Assembly: GCF_028702905.1 (NCBI RefSeq)
Contig: NZ_JAQVNX010000014.1
Span: 1 to 35,278, forward strand
Direction of reading: 5' to 3'
DNA from: Methanofollis sp.
GTDB taxonomy: Archaea; Halobacteriota; Methanomicrobia; Methanomicrobiales; Methanofollaceae
DNA: 35,278 nucleotides
This document shows, in pieces, positions 1 through 8,717 of this stretch (position 1 is the stretch's first letter; each line of letters starts with the position of its first letter). The notes under the pieces were generated by a model, which was not told the origin of the DNA, searched no databases, and saw nothing but the letters and a program-made list of their open reading frames with translations. The position numbers and the translations under genes are program-made.

Positions 1-594
1 GCAAGCGGCATCCCTGCCGTCGTGATGCCGGGCATCCACCGCGGCTCCCCGACAGATCCCCGGTTCAAGGCGTACTCCCACCAGACAAGCCCGGAGAAGA
101 TCGGGATCGCCTACGAGGTCTGCCACGACCTCGGGCCCGACGTCGTGGTCTGCGACACCTCCTCGAACACCGTCACCCTCCTGGTCTCCGGGGGGCGGAT
201 CGTCGGCGCCTTCGATGCCTGCGTCTTCGCCCCCGGCACCCAGCACGGCGCCCTGGACGTCGATGCGATCCGGAGGATCGACGCGGGGGTCGAGACCGCG
301 AACGAGGCCTTCCTCCATGCCGGCGTCTCCCACACCCTCCCGCCCGAGGAGCAGGACAGGACGATCGCGATGTTCGCGGCGATGGAGTGCGCCGCGATGC
401 TCCTCCTCAACCCCGGGGCTCATGTGGCCCTGGCCGGGTCGAAGGGGCCCATCGTGGCCGAAGAGGTGAGCGCGTTGCTCGGCCGCCCGGTCGCTGTCTA
501 TGACGAGTGGTGTGCGGCCCGCGGCCTTGCCCGGGTAGCGCGGGACGTCTTCTCCGGGAAAAAGGAGATCCTGGGACTTTCCGTCGACTTCTGA
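1..594 (+). CDS. Methanogenesis marker protein 12 (UPF0285), 3' part
   Basis: This frame is open from the first base of the window, so the gene begins upstream; about 197 C-terminal residues are visible, ending with TGA at 592-594. The visible part resembles methanogenesis marker 12 (UPF0285), a family largely confined to methanogens and thought to have an actin/Hsp70/sugar-kinase-like ATPase fold; its function is not established. Features I used are the MPGIHRG stretch, the HQTSPEKIGIAYE segment, a DTSSNTV strand followed by GGRIVGAFDA, and the late GSKGP turn typical of the second half of such folds. The following T-rich stretches near 713-729 could end the transcript. The assignment rests on recalled family resemblance; another member of the same fold is the main alternative. 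Confidence 0.78.
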   Translation, partial: ASGIPAVVMPGIHRGSPTDPRFKAYSHQTSPEKIGIAYEVCHDLGPDVVVCDTSSNTVTLLVSGGRIVGAFDACVFAPGTQHGALDVDAIRRIDAGVETANEAFLHAGVSHTLPPEEQDRTIAMFAAMECAAMLLLNPGAHVALAGSKGPIVAEEVSALLGRPVAVYDEWCAARGLARVARDVFSGKKEILGLSVDF

Positions 595-890
595 CGCCGT
601 GCAGGGAACCGTGACCCCCGCGCGGGAAAGAGTCCGTGTGCCTCCCTCCCCTTCCCCGGTGGACAGGCGAAAAGATCCTTGAATATTATTTGCCGGGGTA
701 TTTTCTCGTTTCCTGTTTTTTCCTTCTTTTCGGAAGGTTGAAACCCGATGAGGTTTTTACTTTATGTGATACGTTGATGTCCCGGGATATGCATGGGAGG
801 ATGCGGGTTTTTTTCCGCGATTCCGGGTCGATTGTCCCCGGCACAAGATTCTTATTTATTAATCATGATAAATTCTATGGGGTAGTCTGA
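595..890. other. Intergenic region between the marker gene and the por operon
   Basis: I see no convincing gene in these 296 bases. The region is much richer in A and T than its flanks. It carries T-rich tracts at about 713-729 and 806-815 that could terminate the upstream transcript, and the por promoter at its right end. An 84-codon open frame here (636-890) ends at the por start and has no recognisable features. Confidence 0.6.
852..862 (+). promoter_or_regulatory. TATA box of the porCDAB operon
   Basis: An A/T-only block (TTATTTATTAA) lies about 34 bases before the GTG start at 891. Archaeal transcription starts about 25 bases after the TATA centre, which would put it near 880 and leave a leader of only about 10 bases. 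The GGGG at 879-882 is the only candidate ribosome-binding sequence. Confidence 0.6.
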
Positions 891-1433
891 GTGAGAGAGT
901 TACGCATCCATGGCAGGGGTGGGCAGGGTTCTGTCACTGCTGCCGAACTGATCGCCGTCGCTGCATTCGAAGACGGCGTCTATTCGCAGGCATTTCCTGC
1001 ATTTGGAGTCGAACGGCGCGGCGCCCCCGTGCAGGCGTTCGTCCGGTTCAACGACGCGAAGATCCGCCTGCGTAGTCAGGTCTATGAGCCCGACTACATC
1101 ATCGTCCAGGACAGCAGCCTGATCCGCGACGTCGATGTCTTCGGCGGTCTGAAGAAGGGGGGCATCGCGATCGTGAATACAGAACGCTCGATCGACGCCG
1201 CTGTTCCCGAAGGGGTCAGGCTGATCACCCTCGACGCCACCGGCATCGCCCTTGAGAAACTCGGTGTCCCGATCATGAACACCACGCTCATCGGCGCCTT
1301 TGCCGCGGCGACCGGCGAGATCGCCCTCCCCGCGATCAGGAAGGCCCTTATGCGGCGCTTCCCGGGAAAACTTGGCGAGAAGAACGTGGCGGCAGCCGAA
1401 TATGCCTACAAACTCGTGAAAGGTGAGGCCTGA
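891..1433 (+). CDS. porC: Pyruvate:ferredoxin oxidoreductase, gamma subunit
   Basis: This is the 180-residue gamma subunit of pyruvate:ferredoxin oxidoreductase (pyruvate synthase). In methanogens the enzyme makes pyruvate from acetyl-CoA, CO2 and reduced ferredoxin, feeding carbon into biosynthesis. The N-terminus has the family signature GRGGQG (residues 8-13), followed by a helix and the FGVERRGAP segment. The start is GTG; no better start lies upstream, and the TATA box is placed to suit it. Its TGA overlaps the porD ATG by one base, so translation is probably coupled. The gene order gamma-delta-alpha-beta matches archaeal por operons rather than 2-oxoglutarate oxidoreductase (kor) operons, which usually begin with delta. 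Confidence 0.93.
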   Translation: MRELRIHGRGGQGSVTAAELIAVAAFEDGVYSQAFPAFGVERRGAPVQAFVRFNDAKIRLRSQVYEPDYIIVQDSSLIRDVDVFGGLKKGGIAIVNTERSIDAAVPEGVRLITLDATGIALEKLGVPIMNTTLIGAFAAATGEIALPAIRKALMRRFPGKLGEKNVAAAEYAYKLVKGEA

Positions 1434-1693
1434 TGGGGTTGAATGTCGGGTGCGCCGCCGCACCGGGCCGGGCGCGGGACAATAAGACCGGGTCCTGGCG
1501 GGTCTTCAAGCCTGTTTTCAAGTACGACAAATGCGTGAAATGTGGTCTCTGTGAGGTCGTCTGTCCCGAGGGCTGCGTGTACGAAGGCGAGGACGGCTAT
1601 TACCACCCTGACTATAACTATTGCAAGGGCTGCGGCCTCTGTGCCGAGGAGTGCCCTGTTGATGACATCGAACTCGTCCAGGAGGCGAAGTAA
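1433..1693 (+). CDS. porD: Pyruvate:ferredoxin oxidoreductase, delta subunit (2x[4Fe-4S])
   Basis: This 86-residue ferredoxin-like subunit moves electrons between the catalytic alpha/beta subunits and external ferredoxin. Two complete C-x2-C-x2-C-x3-C-P motifs are present: CVKCGLCEVVCP in the middle and CKGCGLCAEECP near the C-terminus, so it should bind two [4Fe-4S] clusters. The N-terminal 35 residues include a short Ala/Gly/Arg-rich lead before the conserved GSWRVFKP segment typical of PorD. The ATG overlaps the porC stop, and porA begins four bases after its TAA, so it sits inside one transcriptional unit. Confidence 0.93.
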   Translation: MGLNVGCAAAPGRARDNKTGSWRVFKPVFKYDKCVKCGLCEVVCPEGCVYEGEDGYYHPDYNYCKGCGLCAEECPVDDIELVQEAK

Positions 1694-1696
1694 GAC

Positions 1697-2851
1697 ATGA
1701 TGGAGATTCTGGAAGGTTCCCATGCGGTCGCCGAGGCCGTCAGGCTCTGCCGCCCCCAGGTGGTCGCGGCATACCCGATCACCCCGCAGACCCATATCGT
1801 CGAGGCGCTCGCGAGCATGGTCGCCGACTGCAAACTGGACGCCGAGTATATCTGTGTGGAGAGCGAGTTTTCGGCCCTTTCGGCCTGCCTCGGGGCAAGC
1901 GCCGCGGGGTCCCGCGTCTACTCCGCGACCACCTCGCAGGGCCTTGCCCTGATGTTCGAGGTCTGCTTCAATGTGGCCGGGATGCGCCAGCCGGTCATCA
2001 TGACGATCGCAAACCGCGCCCTCGGTGCGCCCCTGAATATCTGGAACGACCAGCAGGACTCGATCTCCCTGCGGGACTCGGGCTGGCTGCAGTTCTACGC
2101 CGAGGACAACCAGGAGGCGACAGACCTCCACTTCATCGCCTACAAGGTTGCCGAGGACCACAGGATCCTCCTGCCCGCGATGGTCTGCTTCGACGGTTTC
2201 ATCCTGACGCACACCTACGAACCGGTGGACATGCCCTCGCAGGAGGCGATCGACGCCTTCCTCCCGCCGTACAAACCGGTCACCATCCTGGACGCGAAGA
2301 AGCCGATGTCCCTTGGCATGTACGCGACCCCCGACTACTACATGGAGTTCAGGTACGAGACCGACCAGGCCCAGAAGCGGGCGAAGGAAGTCTTTGCCGA
2401 GGTCGGCGCCGAGTTCGCCGCAAAGTTCGGCCGCGACTACTCCGGCCTGGTCGAGGGCTACCGCCTTGAAGACGCCGACATGGCGTTTATCGCGCTGGGC
2501 TCGATCTGCGGGACTGTCAGGGAAGCGATCGACGAGATGCGGGCCGAAGGGAAGAAGGTCGGCCTGCTGAAGATCCGCAGCTTCCGCCCCTTCCCCTCCG
2601 AGGAGATCAGGGCCACCCTCTCGGGCGTCTCGAAGGTTGCGGTCCTCGACAAGAACATCTCTCTCGGCCAGAAGGGTGCGGTCGCACTCGAAGTGCGGGA
2701 CGCCCTGTACGGCAGCGGGATCGACGTGAAAGGCTATATTCTGGCCCTTGGCGGCAGGGACGTGCGGCAGGCAGACATCAAGGCGATCGCCGACCTCCTC
2801 GAAAAAGGAGAGGGCGACCAGTTCTTCGGCCTGCGGACGGAGGTGCTCTGA
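1697..2851 (+). CDS. porA: Pyruvate:ferredoxin oxidoreductase, alpha subunit
   Basis: This 384-residue subunit carries the pyrimidine-binding side of the thiamine pyrophosphate site. The hallmark [11 protein letters not shown] lies about 30 residues in. After it come the [19 protein letters not shown] region, the TTSQGLALM motif and the ANRALGAP stretch, all typical of PorA. A C-terminal transketolase-like domain includes the IRSFRPFP motif used in coenzyme A and substrate interaction. Two tandem ATGs (1697 and 1700) are possible starts. The stop is one base before the porB ATG, and the porB ribosome-binding sequence lies inside the porA end. Confidence 0.94.
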   Translation: MMEILEGSHAVAEAVRLCRPQVVAAYPITPQTHIVEALASMVADCKLDAEYICVESEFSALSACLGASAAGSRVYSATTSQGLALMFEVCFNVAGMRQPVIMTIANRALGAPLNIWNDQQDSISLRDSGWLQFYAEDNQEATDLHFIAYKVAEDHRILLPAMVCFDGFILTHTYEPVDMPSQEAIDAFLPPYKPVTILDAKKPMSLGMYATPDYYMEFRYETDQAQKRAKEVFAEVGAEFAAKFGRDYSGLVEGYRLEDADMAFIALGSICGTVREAIDEMRAEGKKVGLLKIRSFRPFPSEEIRATLSGVSKVAVLDKNISLGQKGAVALEVRDALYGSGIDVKGYILALGGRDVRQADIKAIADLLEKGEGDQFFGLRTEVL

Positions 2852-2852
2852 G

Positions 2853-3752
2853 ATGACCGAGGAATGCGAACTCTTCGAGTGCGGCCACCGCGCCTGCGGC
2901 GGCTGCGGCCCGGCCCTTGCGGCCAGGCTGATTATGAAGGGGACCGGCGAGAACACGATCATCGTCGCCTCCACAGGGTGCATGGAGGTTTTCTCGACCC
3001 CATACCCGGAGACGGCATGGGGCGTGCCCTGGATCCACTCCCTCTTCGAGAATGCCGCGGCCGTGGCATCCGGGATCGAGGCCTCCCTCAAGAAGCAGGG
3101 GCGGGACGAGCATGTCGTCTGCATCTGCGGCGACGGCGCCACCTTCGATATCGGGATGCTCTGCATCTCCGGCGCCTTCGAGCGGGGGCACGACATCACC
3201 TACATCTGCTACGACAACGAGGCCTACATGAACACCGGCATCCAGCGCTCTGGTGCGACGCCGTACGACGCCGACACGACGACGAGCCCTGCTGGCAAGT
3301 GCTCGACCGGCAACCAGCGGCCGAAGAAGGACCTCCCGGCGATCCTGGCGGCCCACGGGGCGACCTATGTGGCCACGGCCTCGATCGCCTACCCGAACGA
3401 CCTGATCAAGAAGGTGCAGCGCGCCGTCTCGACGCACGGCCCGAACTACATTCAGGTCCACGCCCCCTGTGCGACAGGCTGGGGCTTTGACGGCTCGCAG
3501 ACGATGGCGGTCGGCCGCCTCGCGGTCGAGACCGGTCTCTGGGTGAACTACGAGATGATGAACGGCGAGGTCGAGCGTGTGCGCAAGGTCGCCCACAGAA
3601 AGCCCGTCGACGACTACCTCTCCGTCCAGAAGCGGTTCCGCCACCTCTACAGGCCTGGTCGGAACGAGGAGGAGATCGCCAAGATCCAGGCGATCGCCGA
3701 CGCCAACGCCAGAAAGTTCGGGGTCGACCTGAACGTGAAGAAGGAAGAGTGA
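2853..3752 (+). CDS. porB: Pyruvate:ferredoxin oxidoreductase, beta subunit (TPP-binding)
   Basis: This 299-residue catalytic subunit binds thiamine pyrophosphate and a [4Fe-4S] cluster. The N-terminus has HRACGGCG with Cys15 and Cys18, then GCMEV (another cluster cysteine) and the pyruvate-enzyme hallmark STPYPETAW. The TPP/Mg2+ motif GDGATFDIG is at about residues 93-101, followed by [13 protein letters not shown] late CATGWGF supplies a further conserved cysteine. I chose the ATG at 2853 because GGAGGT (2839-2844) lies about eight bases before it and the protein then begins as PorB proteins do; the frame stays open further upstream, but that part only shadows porA. Confidence 0.95.
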   Translation: MTEECELFECGHRACGGCGPALAARLIMKGTGENTIIVASTGCMEVFSTPYPETAWGVPWIHSLFENAAAVASGIEASLKKQGRDEHVVCICGDGATFDIGMLCISGAFERGHDITYICYDNEAYMNTGIQRSGATPYDADTTTSPAGKCSTGNQRPKKDLPAILAAHGATYVATASIAYPNDLIKKVQRAVSTHGPNYIQVHAPCATGWGFDGSQTMAVGRLAVETGLWVNYEMMNGEVERVRKVAHRKPVDDYLSVQKRFRHLYRPGRNEEEIAKIQAIADANARKFGVDLNVKKEE

Positions 3753-3782
3753 CCGGGGATCCGGTCCATCGATCTTTTTTTT
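3751..3782 (+). terminator. Terminator of the por operon
   Basis: A perfect inverted repeat GACCGG-GGAT-CCGGTC (3751-3766) overlaps the porB stop. Eight bases later a run of eight T begins (3775-3782). Archaea can terminate on the U-tract alone; the hairpin probably adds to it. Confidence 0.65.
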
Positions 3783-3974
3783 GTGCGCACCTGACCGAAT
3801 CGCGTACGAGCGGTTGCTGGACGAAGACGGTGTCCCGGAATGGATCATACCCTCTGTGCTCGTTGCCCGGAGAAGGATGCCCATCTCTCTTCGGTCGTCC
3901 CCTGATCGTAGGATAGAACCGGGGATGAGCGAAAACGATACCCCAAAGAGGGAGATTGCCGTCCCCCGTTACCT

Positions 3975-5816
3975 TCAGTCCGTCTCCTGATATTTCCTGA
4001 GGGTGAACCGTATCGCCGCCCCCTCTCCCGGACGGCCCGCAACCCGGTCGTCCGCCCTGATCGTCCCGCCGTACCAGGTCACCAGGGACCGGCAGATATG
4101 GAGGCCGAGGCCCGTGCCCGACGCCGTGCTCTTCCCGCGCCTGAAGCGCTCGAAGACGGCGTCCTTGAGGTCGTCAGTGATGCCCGGCCCGGTGTCCTCG
4201 ACCGAGACCTCCACCTTATCGCCGCGGTCGGCGACGGCGATCCTGATCTCCGTGCCGTCGCCGCCATGTTTCCGGCTGTTCCCGATGAGGTTGGCGACGA
4301 CCTCCCCGAGGAGGTCGTCGGCCATCACCACGATGTCCGTACCGTCGTACCTGATCCTCGTGTCCGGGTGGAGGGCGACCTCCTCCCTGATGACCCTGTC
4401 GAGGGAGATGGGCGCAAGGTCGGTCCTCTTCTCGTAGGTCTTCCTGATCGTCCCGACATTCCTGATGATCTCGACGCTCTTGTGCGCACCGGCAAGGGCC
4501 TTCCCGGCGTACTCTCTCTGGTCGTCTGACAGGTCCGACTCTTTCAGGAACTCGAGGTACGAGAGGGTGACGGTGTTCGCGTTGTTGATGTCGTGGAGGA
4601 GGATGTCGATGTAGAGGTTTGCCTCCTCGTTGGCAACTTCCAGTTGTCCGGTCCTCTGGTCCACCATCTCTTCGAGGTCTCCGCTGTACTCCCTGACCTG
4701 CTCCTCAGACTCCCTCAACTTTTCGATGGTCTCCTTGAGACGCCCAACCATCATGTTGACGCTCTCTTCCAGGCGGGCGAACTCGATCCCTTTTGTCGCC
4801 CTGATCCTGTGGTCGAGGTCGCCCCGTGCGATGATCCCGACGTCCTCCACGATGGCGTCCACCGGGCGGGTGATGTACCACGAGGAGGCGAGGGCGACCA
4901 GCGCCCCGAAGAGGACGCCGAGCACCCCCGTGATGATATTGAACAGTTTGACCGCGTTGATGTGGTCGACTCTCTCCTGCAGGTTGTAGGTGACCTCGAC
5001 GATCCTGGTGTTCTCGTCTGTCCCCCTGTCAGGGTCGACGAAGAGGTACCTGGTCATCCTGTGGGTCTCTTCGTCCATGACCGCAACGTCCGCCCGCGTC
5101 GTGAGGGCCTGCTGCAACATCTCCGGCCCGAGCGTACCCCCCGTTGTGTTCATCGGGTCGGTGAGGTCGACGACCAGGTCTCCGGCAGTGTCGTAGACCC
5201 TGACCGATTCCATGAACGGGTTGACCTCCCGCGCTTTCGTGACGATATCCTGCTGGTAGATCGCTGGTATCCCGCCCTGCTTTGGGATGATGACGGCTGC
5301 TTCCAGGAGATAGGACCCGTCCGGCGTCAGGTCGTATGCGCTGGTGGTGACCGAACCGTCGGAGTTCGTCCTGACCTCCCATGTGGGCTGGAAATGGCTG
5401 CTGTACCTGACAATGTCGGCGACCTCGGTGGTTCTGGTGAGGTGCACCGATGTCGCGGTGTTTTCGCCGAACAGACGGTGCAGATGTTCCTCCAGCGGCC
5501 GGGTGTCGGGCAGGGACGCATTGTCCGGCGGCGGGGTGTACCCTGTGACGTACGTGTCGAGGATGGCGACCATCTCCGTGCTGTAGTCCCTTCCCCTGTA
5601 TGCCTCCTCTCTGTTGACCAGGACGACGGCCTCGCGGATCATCTCGTCGGTATGGTCCATCACCTCCTCGTACGCCTCGACGATCTCGCCCCTCACTTCG
5701 AGGTACGAGATCGTCGAGAGAAAACCGATGGTGACGCTGATGACCAGAAAAACGAAGAACAGCACGTAATGAAGATACGGCCTTCTGTCCCGGGAGGTGC
5801 TGCTGCTCTTATTCAT
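3975..5816 (-). CDS. Membrane sensor histidine kinase (HAMP, HisKA-like, HATPase_c)
   Basis: This 613-residue sensor kinase is anchored by two membrane segments (about residues 14-38 and 290-314) around an extracytoplasmic sensor of about 250 residues whose fold I cannot name. The second segment is followed by a HAMP linker, a coiled coil to about 385, and the phosphoacceptor region LLHDINNAN with His408. An N-box is near 513, DTGPGI near 540, and GTGLGLHICR near the end, so the ATPase domain is complete. The HDINN version of the H-box is common in methanogen kinases. No response regulator lies next to it, so the partner is unknown. It converges with por and has its own promoter. The input signal cannot be read from the sequence. 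Confidence 0.9.
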   Translation of the reverse strand: MNKSSSTSRDRRPYLHYVLFFVFLVISVTIGFLSTISYLEVRGEIVEAYEEVMDHTDEMIREAVVLVNREEAYRGRDYSTEMVAILDTYVTGYTPPPDNASLPDTRPLEEHLHRLFGENTATSVHLTRTTEVADIVRYSSHFQPTWEVRTNSDGSVTTSAYDLTPDGSYLLEAAVIIPKQGGIPAIYQQDIVTKAREVNPFMESVRVYDTAGDLVVDLTDPMNTTGGTLGPEMLQQALTTRADVAVMDEETHRMTRYLFVDPDRGTDENTRIVEVTYNLQERVDHINAVKLFNIITGVLGVLFGALVALASSWYITRPVDAIVEDVGIIARGDLDHRIRATKGIEFARLEESVNMMVGRLKETIEKLRESEEQVREYSGDLEEMVDQRTGQLEVANEEANLYIDILLHDINNANTVTLSYLEFLKESDLSDDQREYAGKALAGAHKSVEIIRNVGTIRKTYEKRTDLAPISLDRVIREEVALHPDTRIRYDGTDIVVMADDLLGEVVANLIGNSRKHGGDGTEIRIAVADRGDKVEVSVEDTGPGITDDLKDAVFERFRRGKSTASGTGLGLHICRSLVTWYGGTIRADDRVAGRPGEGAAIRFTLRKYQETD

Positions 5817-6206
5817 GGGGTGTACCGGAGGTGCTGTCCTGGTGTCACTTTCGTGCGATATTTTCTATTGTTATCATTTGATTATAAGAGTATCTATTTG
5901 GAAAAATCTTGATATATTTATTTTCAACACAATCTTCTGCTGAATTGCCCTTTATTGGGAGGTAATTATATATGTGGTCCCTCGTGTCCGGGGCTGGCGG
6001 TCTCGTGACCGTCCGGGAACCGACAGGGCTGTTGTCTGGCCTCCCTGGTATTCGCCGACAGCAGAGGCTGCACGGATGGAGGCGTGATCCTGATTTCCCT
6101 GTATGGCCCTGAGAGTGATGCTCTGATGAAACGCCCCCTGCCCCGGCGTCGGGTCATCTGCCTGACAGGGGAGGGGAAAAAGAGGACTCTGGAGAAAAAG
6201 TTTGTC
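5817..6206. other. Intergenic region upstream of the histidine kinase
   Basis: I see no protein gene or tRNA in these 390 bases. The left third is AT-rich and holds the kinase promoter. A second TATA-like block faces right at 5963-5972 (TAATTATATA) with no gene behind it. The remainder is GC-rich with short A5 tracts near 6177-6199; read on the minus strand these are U-tracts that probably end the DUF5803/threonine synthase transcript. Confidence 0.5.
5911..5920 (-). promoter_or_regulatory. TATA box of the histidine kinase gene
   Basis: Read on the minus strand this is TAAATATATC. Transcription would begin near 5890, leaving a leader of about 70 bases without a clear ribosome-binding sequence. 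Confidence 0.5.
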
Positions 6207-6821
6207 TCACTCCTGCCGTCTTCGCATCAGCAGGAAGGGGAAGAGGAGCACAACCGCCACGGTGAGCCAGACACTCCCGAAGATATAGAGGAGACGTTCC
6301 CGTGCCGGGTCGTAGAAGCGCACCTCGGCAGAGCGCACGCGGTCGAATGCGATCACGGTCGTGTTATTCTCCGTCGAGACCTCTCCCCCCTCGCTCACCC
6401 GGCCGAGGAGGGGGTTTTTGACGGCCTGACCTTCAGGGAGGGTGACCGTGATGTTCGAGGGCTCGGTAAAGATCAACTGGAGGTTCTTCTCCGTGATCGG
6501 GGCCTCGTAGGTCACCGTCACATTCCCCTTCTCGAAGGCGATGGTGTTCCGGTTCTTCTGCGTGTAGGTGCAGTTCTCCCCGCACGCCCCGGAGACCGTC
6601 ACGTTTTTGCCCGTAAGGGGCACCCTCTCCCCGAGCATCCCGGGCTCCCAGAAAGAGTATTCACTCTCGTTGACGAGGGTGACCTCCCCCCGGTAGGCAT
6701 CGCCGCCGGGGAGCACCGTCACCGTCGCCTCGAAGGCCGCGGCAGGCGCCAGCAGGATTACAAGTGCAAGACAGAGAGCAACGCCTGCTCGGTGGCGTCG
6801 ATCTCGATCGGGGGTGGACAC
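6207..6821 (-). CDS. Secreted, C-terminally anchored protein, DUF5803-like
   Basis: This 204-residue protein starts with an Arg-rich n-region, a hydrophobic signal segment (about residues 12-30) ending at APAAA, then a beta-rich extracytoplasmic domain with several N-x-S/T sequons. A membrane segment (about 177-197) is followed by MRRRQE, which would stay in the cytoplasm. Cys-x-x-x-Cys in the middle (GACGENC) could form a disulfide. The layout matches DUF5803, a family of unknown function in methanogens and haloarchaea; I assign it from recollection. The GTG start at 6821 lies 64 bases inside the end of threonine synthase; no ATG or GTG occurs between it and the signal segment, so this long overlap seems real. 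Confidence 0.7.
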   Translation of the reverse strand: MSTPDRDRRHRAGVALCLALVILLAPAAAFEATVTVLPGGDAYRGEVTLVNESEYSFWEPGMLGERVPLTGKNVTVSGACGENCTYTQKNRNTIAFEKGNVTVTYEAPITEKNLQLIFTEPSNITVTLPEGQAVKNPLLGRVSEGGEVSTENNTTVIAFDRVRSAEVRFYDPARERLLYIFGSVWLTVAVVLLFPFLLMRRRQE

Positions 6822-7963
6822 TGTTTTATCACCGTTTCCGGGTCCTTGAGGAGATGGCCGGTCACGACGCAGACGATCTTCTCGTCGCGATCGATCGCTC
6901 CCTCCTCCACGAGTTTCTTGATCCCCGCCACCGAGGCTGCCGACGCCGGTTCGACGCCGATCCCTTCCTTCCGGGCGAGGGCACGCTGCATGGCCAGGAT
7001 CTCCTCGTCTGTCACCGATGCCGCGGTGCCGCCGGTCGCCCTGATGGCGATCAGGGCCTTCTCGGCATTCACCGGGGCGCCGATCCTGATCGCGGTCGCC
7101 ACGGTTTCCGGGTGCTCGTCCGGCACGACCTCGCCGAGGTTGCCCTGGATCGCACGCACGAGAGGCTGCGAACCCGCGGCCTGGATGCCTGTCATCTTCG
7201 GGAGGCGGTCGATGAATCCGAGAGTCTCCAGTTCTTTCAGCCCCTTGTAGACTGCGGAGATGTTGCCCGCGTTGCCGACAGGGAGGACGAGCCTGTCCGG
7301 CACCTCGCCGAGCTGGTCGACCGACTCGAAGCCGATGGTCTTCTGCCCCTCAAGCCGGTAGGGGTTGATGGAATTGAGGAGGTAGATGCCATGCTTGATA
7401 CAGAGTTCGCGGACAAGGGCGAGGGCCACGTCGAAGTTGTCGCGGATCGCGATCACCTTGGCGCCGTGCATCAGCGCCTGGGCGACCTTGCCGAGGGCGA
7501 CCTTCCCTGCCGGGAGGAGGACGACCGCCGGGATGCCCGCCTTTGCGGCGTACACCGCCAGGCTTGCCGAGGTGTTGCCGGTGCTCGCGCAGGCCACGCT
7601 CTTCATGCCGAGCTGAATGGCCATCGAGACGCCGACGGTCATGCCGCGGTCCTTGAAGGAGCCGCTCGGGTTCATGCCCTCGTGTTTGGCATAGAGGTGG
7701 GGGAGGCCGAGTTCCTTTCCAAGCCTCTCAAGGTGGTACAGGGGTGTTCCGCCTTCCTGGAGAGTGACCGGCTTGATGGTGACCGGCAGGAGCTCCCGGT
7801 AGCGCCAGACCGAGAGGGGGCGCTGTTCCCACTCCTTCTTTGTCACGCTGATCGCGTCAAGGTCGTAGTTGACGGTGAGCAGGTGCCCGCATTTTTTGCA
7901 GGTATAGATGATCTCGCCGGGCGCGTATTCGGCACCGCAGTGGATGCACGAGAGACGGTACAT
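6758..7963 (-). CDS. thrC: Threonine synthase
   Basis: This 401-residue PLP enzyme converts O-phosphohomoserine to threonine and phosphate. A zinc-ribbon start (Cys6, Cys9, Cys22, Cys25) is typical of archaeal and plant-type threonine synthases. The PLP lysine lies in NPSGSFKDRGM (Lys104), the cofactor phosphate loop is VGNAGNIS near 225-232, and GVEPASAAS occurs in the C-terminal part as expected. The next gene on the same strand overlaps its end by 64 bases. A TATA box about 27 bases upstream suggests a leaderless transcript. Confidence 0.95.
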   Translation of the reverse strand: MYRLSCIHCGAEYAPGEIIYTCKKCGHLLTVNYDLDAISVTKKEWEQRPLSVWRYRELLPVTIKPVTLQEGGTPLYHLERLGKELGLPHLYAKHEGMNPSGSFKDRGMTVGVSMAIQLGMKSVACASTGNTSASLAVYAAKAGIPAVVLLPAGKVALGKVAQALMHGAKVIAIRDNFDVALALVRELCIKHGIYLLNSINPYRLEGQKTIGFESVDQLGEVPDRLVLPVGNAGNISAVYKGLKELETLGFIDRLPKMTGIQAAGSQPLVRAIQGNLGEVVPDEHPETVATAIRIGAPVNAEKALIAIRATGGTAASVTDEEILAMQRALARKEGIGVEPASAASVAGIKKLVEEGAIDRDEKIVCVVTGHLLKDPETVIKQCPPPIEIDATEQALLSVLHL

Positions 7964-7986
7964 GGAAGAGAGTAGGTCGTCAGGGT

Positions 7987-7994
7987 AGATAAAA
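7987..7994 (-). promoter_or_regulatory. TATA box of thrC
   Basis: Minus-strand TTTTATCT lies about 27 bases before the thrC ATG, which predicts a transcript starting at or next to the start codon. No ribosome-binding sequence lies between them, which agrees with leaderless translation. Confidence 0.5.
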
Positions 7995-8003
7995 TTCGGG
8001 ACG

Positions 8004-8717
8004 CTACCGCCCTATCCGGGCGGTGACGAGAAAGAGAAGCCAGAGAATACAGGCTGCAACGACGCCTGTCCAGGGGTAGAGGTCGGCCGGGACGAGTCCG
8101 GCGGGCCCTGCGGCCGCAAGGCCGAAGGCCGCGGCGCACATCGCGCCCGCATAGATGGCGGGCCTCTGGTCGCCGCTGCCTGTGACGATCTTCCCTCTCG
8201 TCCGGTGGTCGGAGAGGGGGAAGAGCCAGGCGACGCCGCTCTTCGTGCACGAGTCTTCGAGGAGGTGGCCGACTGCCCCGCCCAGGAACCCGAGGAGGAA
8301 GATGGTGAAGCCCATGTCCCAGGGTATCGCGAAGACGATGGCCCCGATCGCCCGGGCATAGAAGCCGAGGAGGGCCGTCATCAGCACGACGCCGATGAGG
8401 GAGTGGAGGACGCCGCGGTGCCGGGGCATGCCCCTCTCCCCGCAGAGGAGGATGAAGGGCAGGGAGATCGGGTAGTAGATCAGGTAGCGGATGCCGTAGC
8501 CGAAGACAGGGAGGATGACAAGCCTCTTTCCCCTGCCGCCCGGGACGCGGGTGTGGAAGATTGCGGAATCGTTTGCGTCGGCGTCCGGGGCGAGGGCCCC
8601 GATGAAGACGCCGAAGAGGCTGGCGATCAGCCAGGCCGGGTGGATGGACCAGAGCCAGGGGGCGAGCACGGCGGCGTCTGTAGCAAGGCTGATGGTGATA
8701 TGTTCATTACCGTTCAA
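8004..8717 (-). CDS. Membrane-bound metal-dependent hydrolase (DUF457/YdjM-like)
   Basis: This is an integral membrane protein of about 237 residues with several hydrophobic segments. It resembles the DUF457/YdjM family annotated as membrane-bound metal-dependent hydrolases: an early His, the ALAPDADANDSAIFH motif with clustered Asp and a His, RGVLHSL in the middle and GHLLEDSCTKSGVAWLFP later. These His/Asp residues probably bind metal. The physiological substrate is unknown. I prefer the TTG at 8717: it overlaps the upstream TGA (TTGA) and AGGAG lies five bases before it. An ATG at 8732 is the alternative and would overlap the upstream gene by 19 bases. It is the last gene of a three-gene coupled unit. 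Confidence 0.75.
   Translation of the reverse strand: MNGNEHITISLATDAAVLAPWLWSIHPAWLIASLFGVFIGALAPDADANDSAIFHTRVPGGRGKRLVILPVFGYGIRYLIYYPISLPFILLCGERGMPRHRGVLHSLIGVVLMTALLGFYARAIGAIVFAIPWDMGFTIFLLGFLGGAVGHLLEDSCTKSGVAWLFPLSDHRTRGKIVTGSGDQRPAIYAGAMCAAAFGLAAAGPAGLVPADLYPWTGVVAACILWLLFLVTARIGR

Noticed and set aside
636-890. An 84-codon frame directly before porC
   Set aside because: It runs through the por promoter, is AT-rich unlike the genes around it, and shows no conserved pattern.
1406-3199. A 597-codon leftward frame opposite porD, porA and porB
   Set aside because: It is the antisense shadow of well-recognised por genes; the product is of low complexity and unlike any family. High GC makes such frames common.
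4593-5912. A 439-codon rightward frame opposite the histidine kinase
   Set aside because: The kinase strand has all expected motifs; the opposite product is rich in Asp, Val and Arg with no domain, typical of an antisense shadow.
5941-6206. tRNA gene in the gap before the histidine kinase
   Set aside because: No T-arm GGTTCRA motif with a matching acceptor stem is present on either strand.
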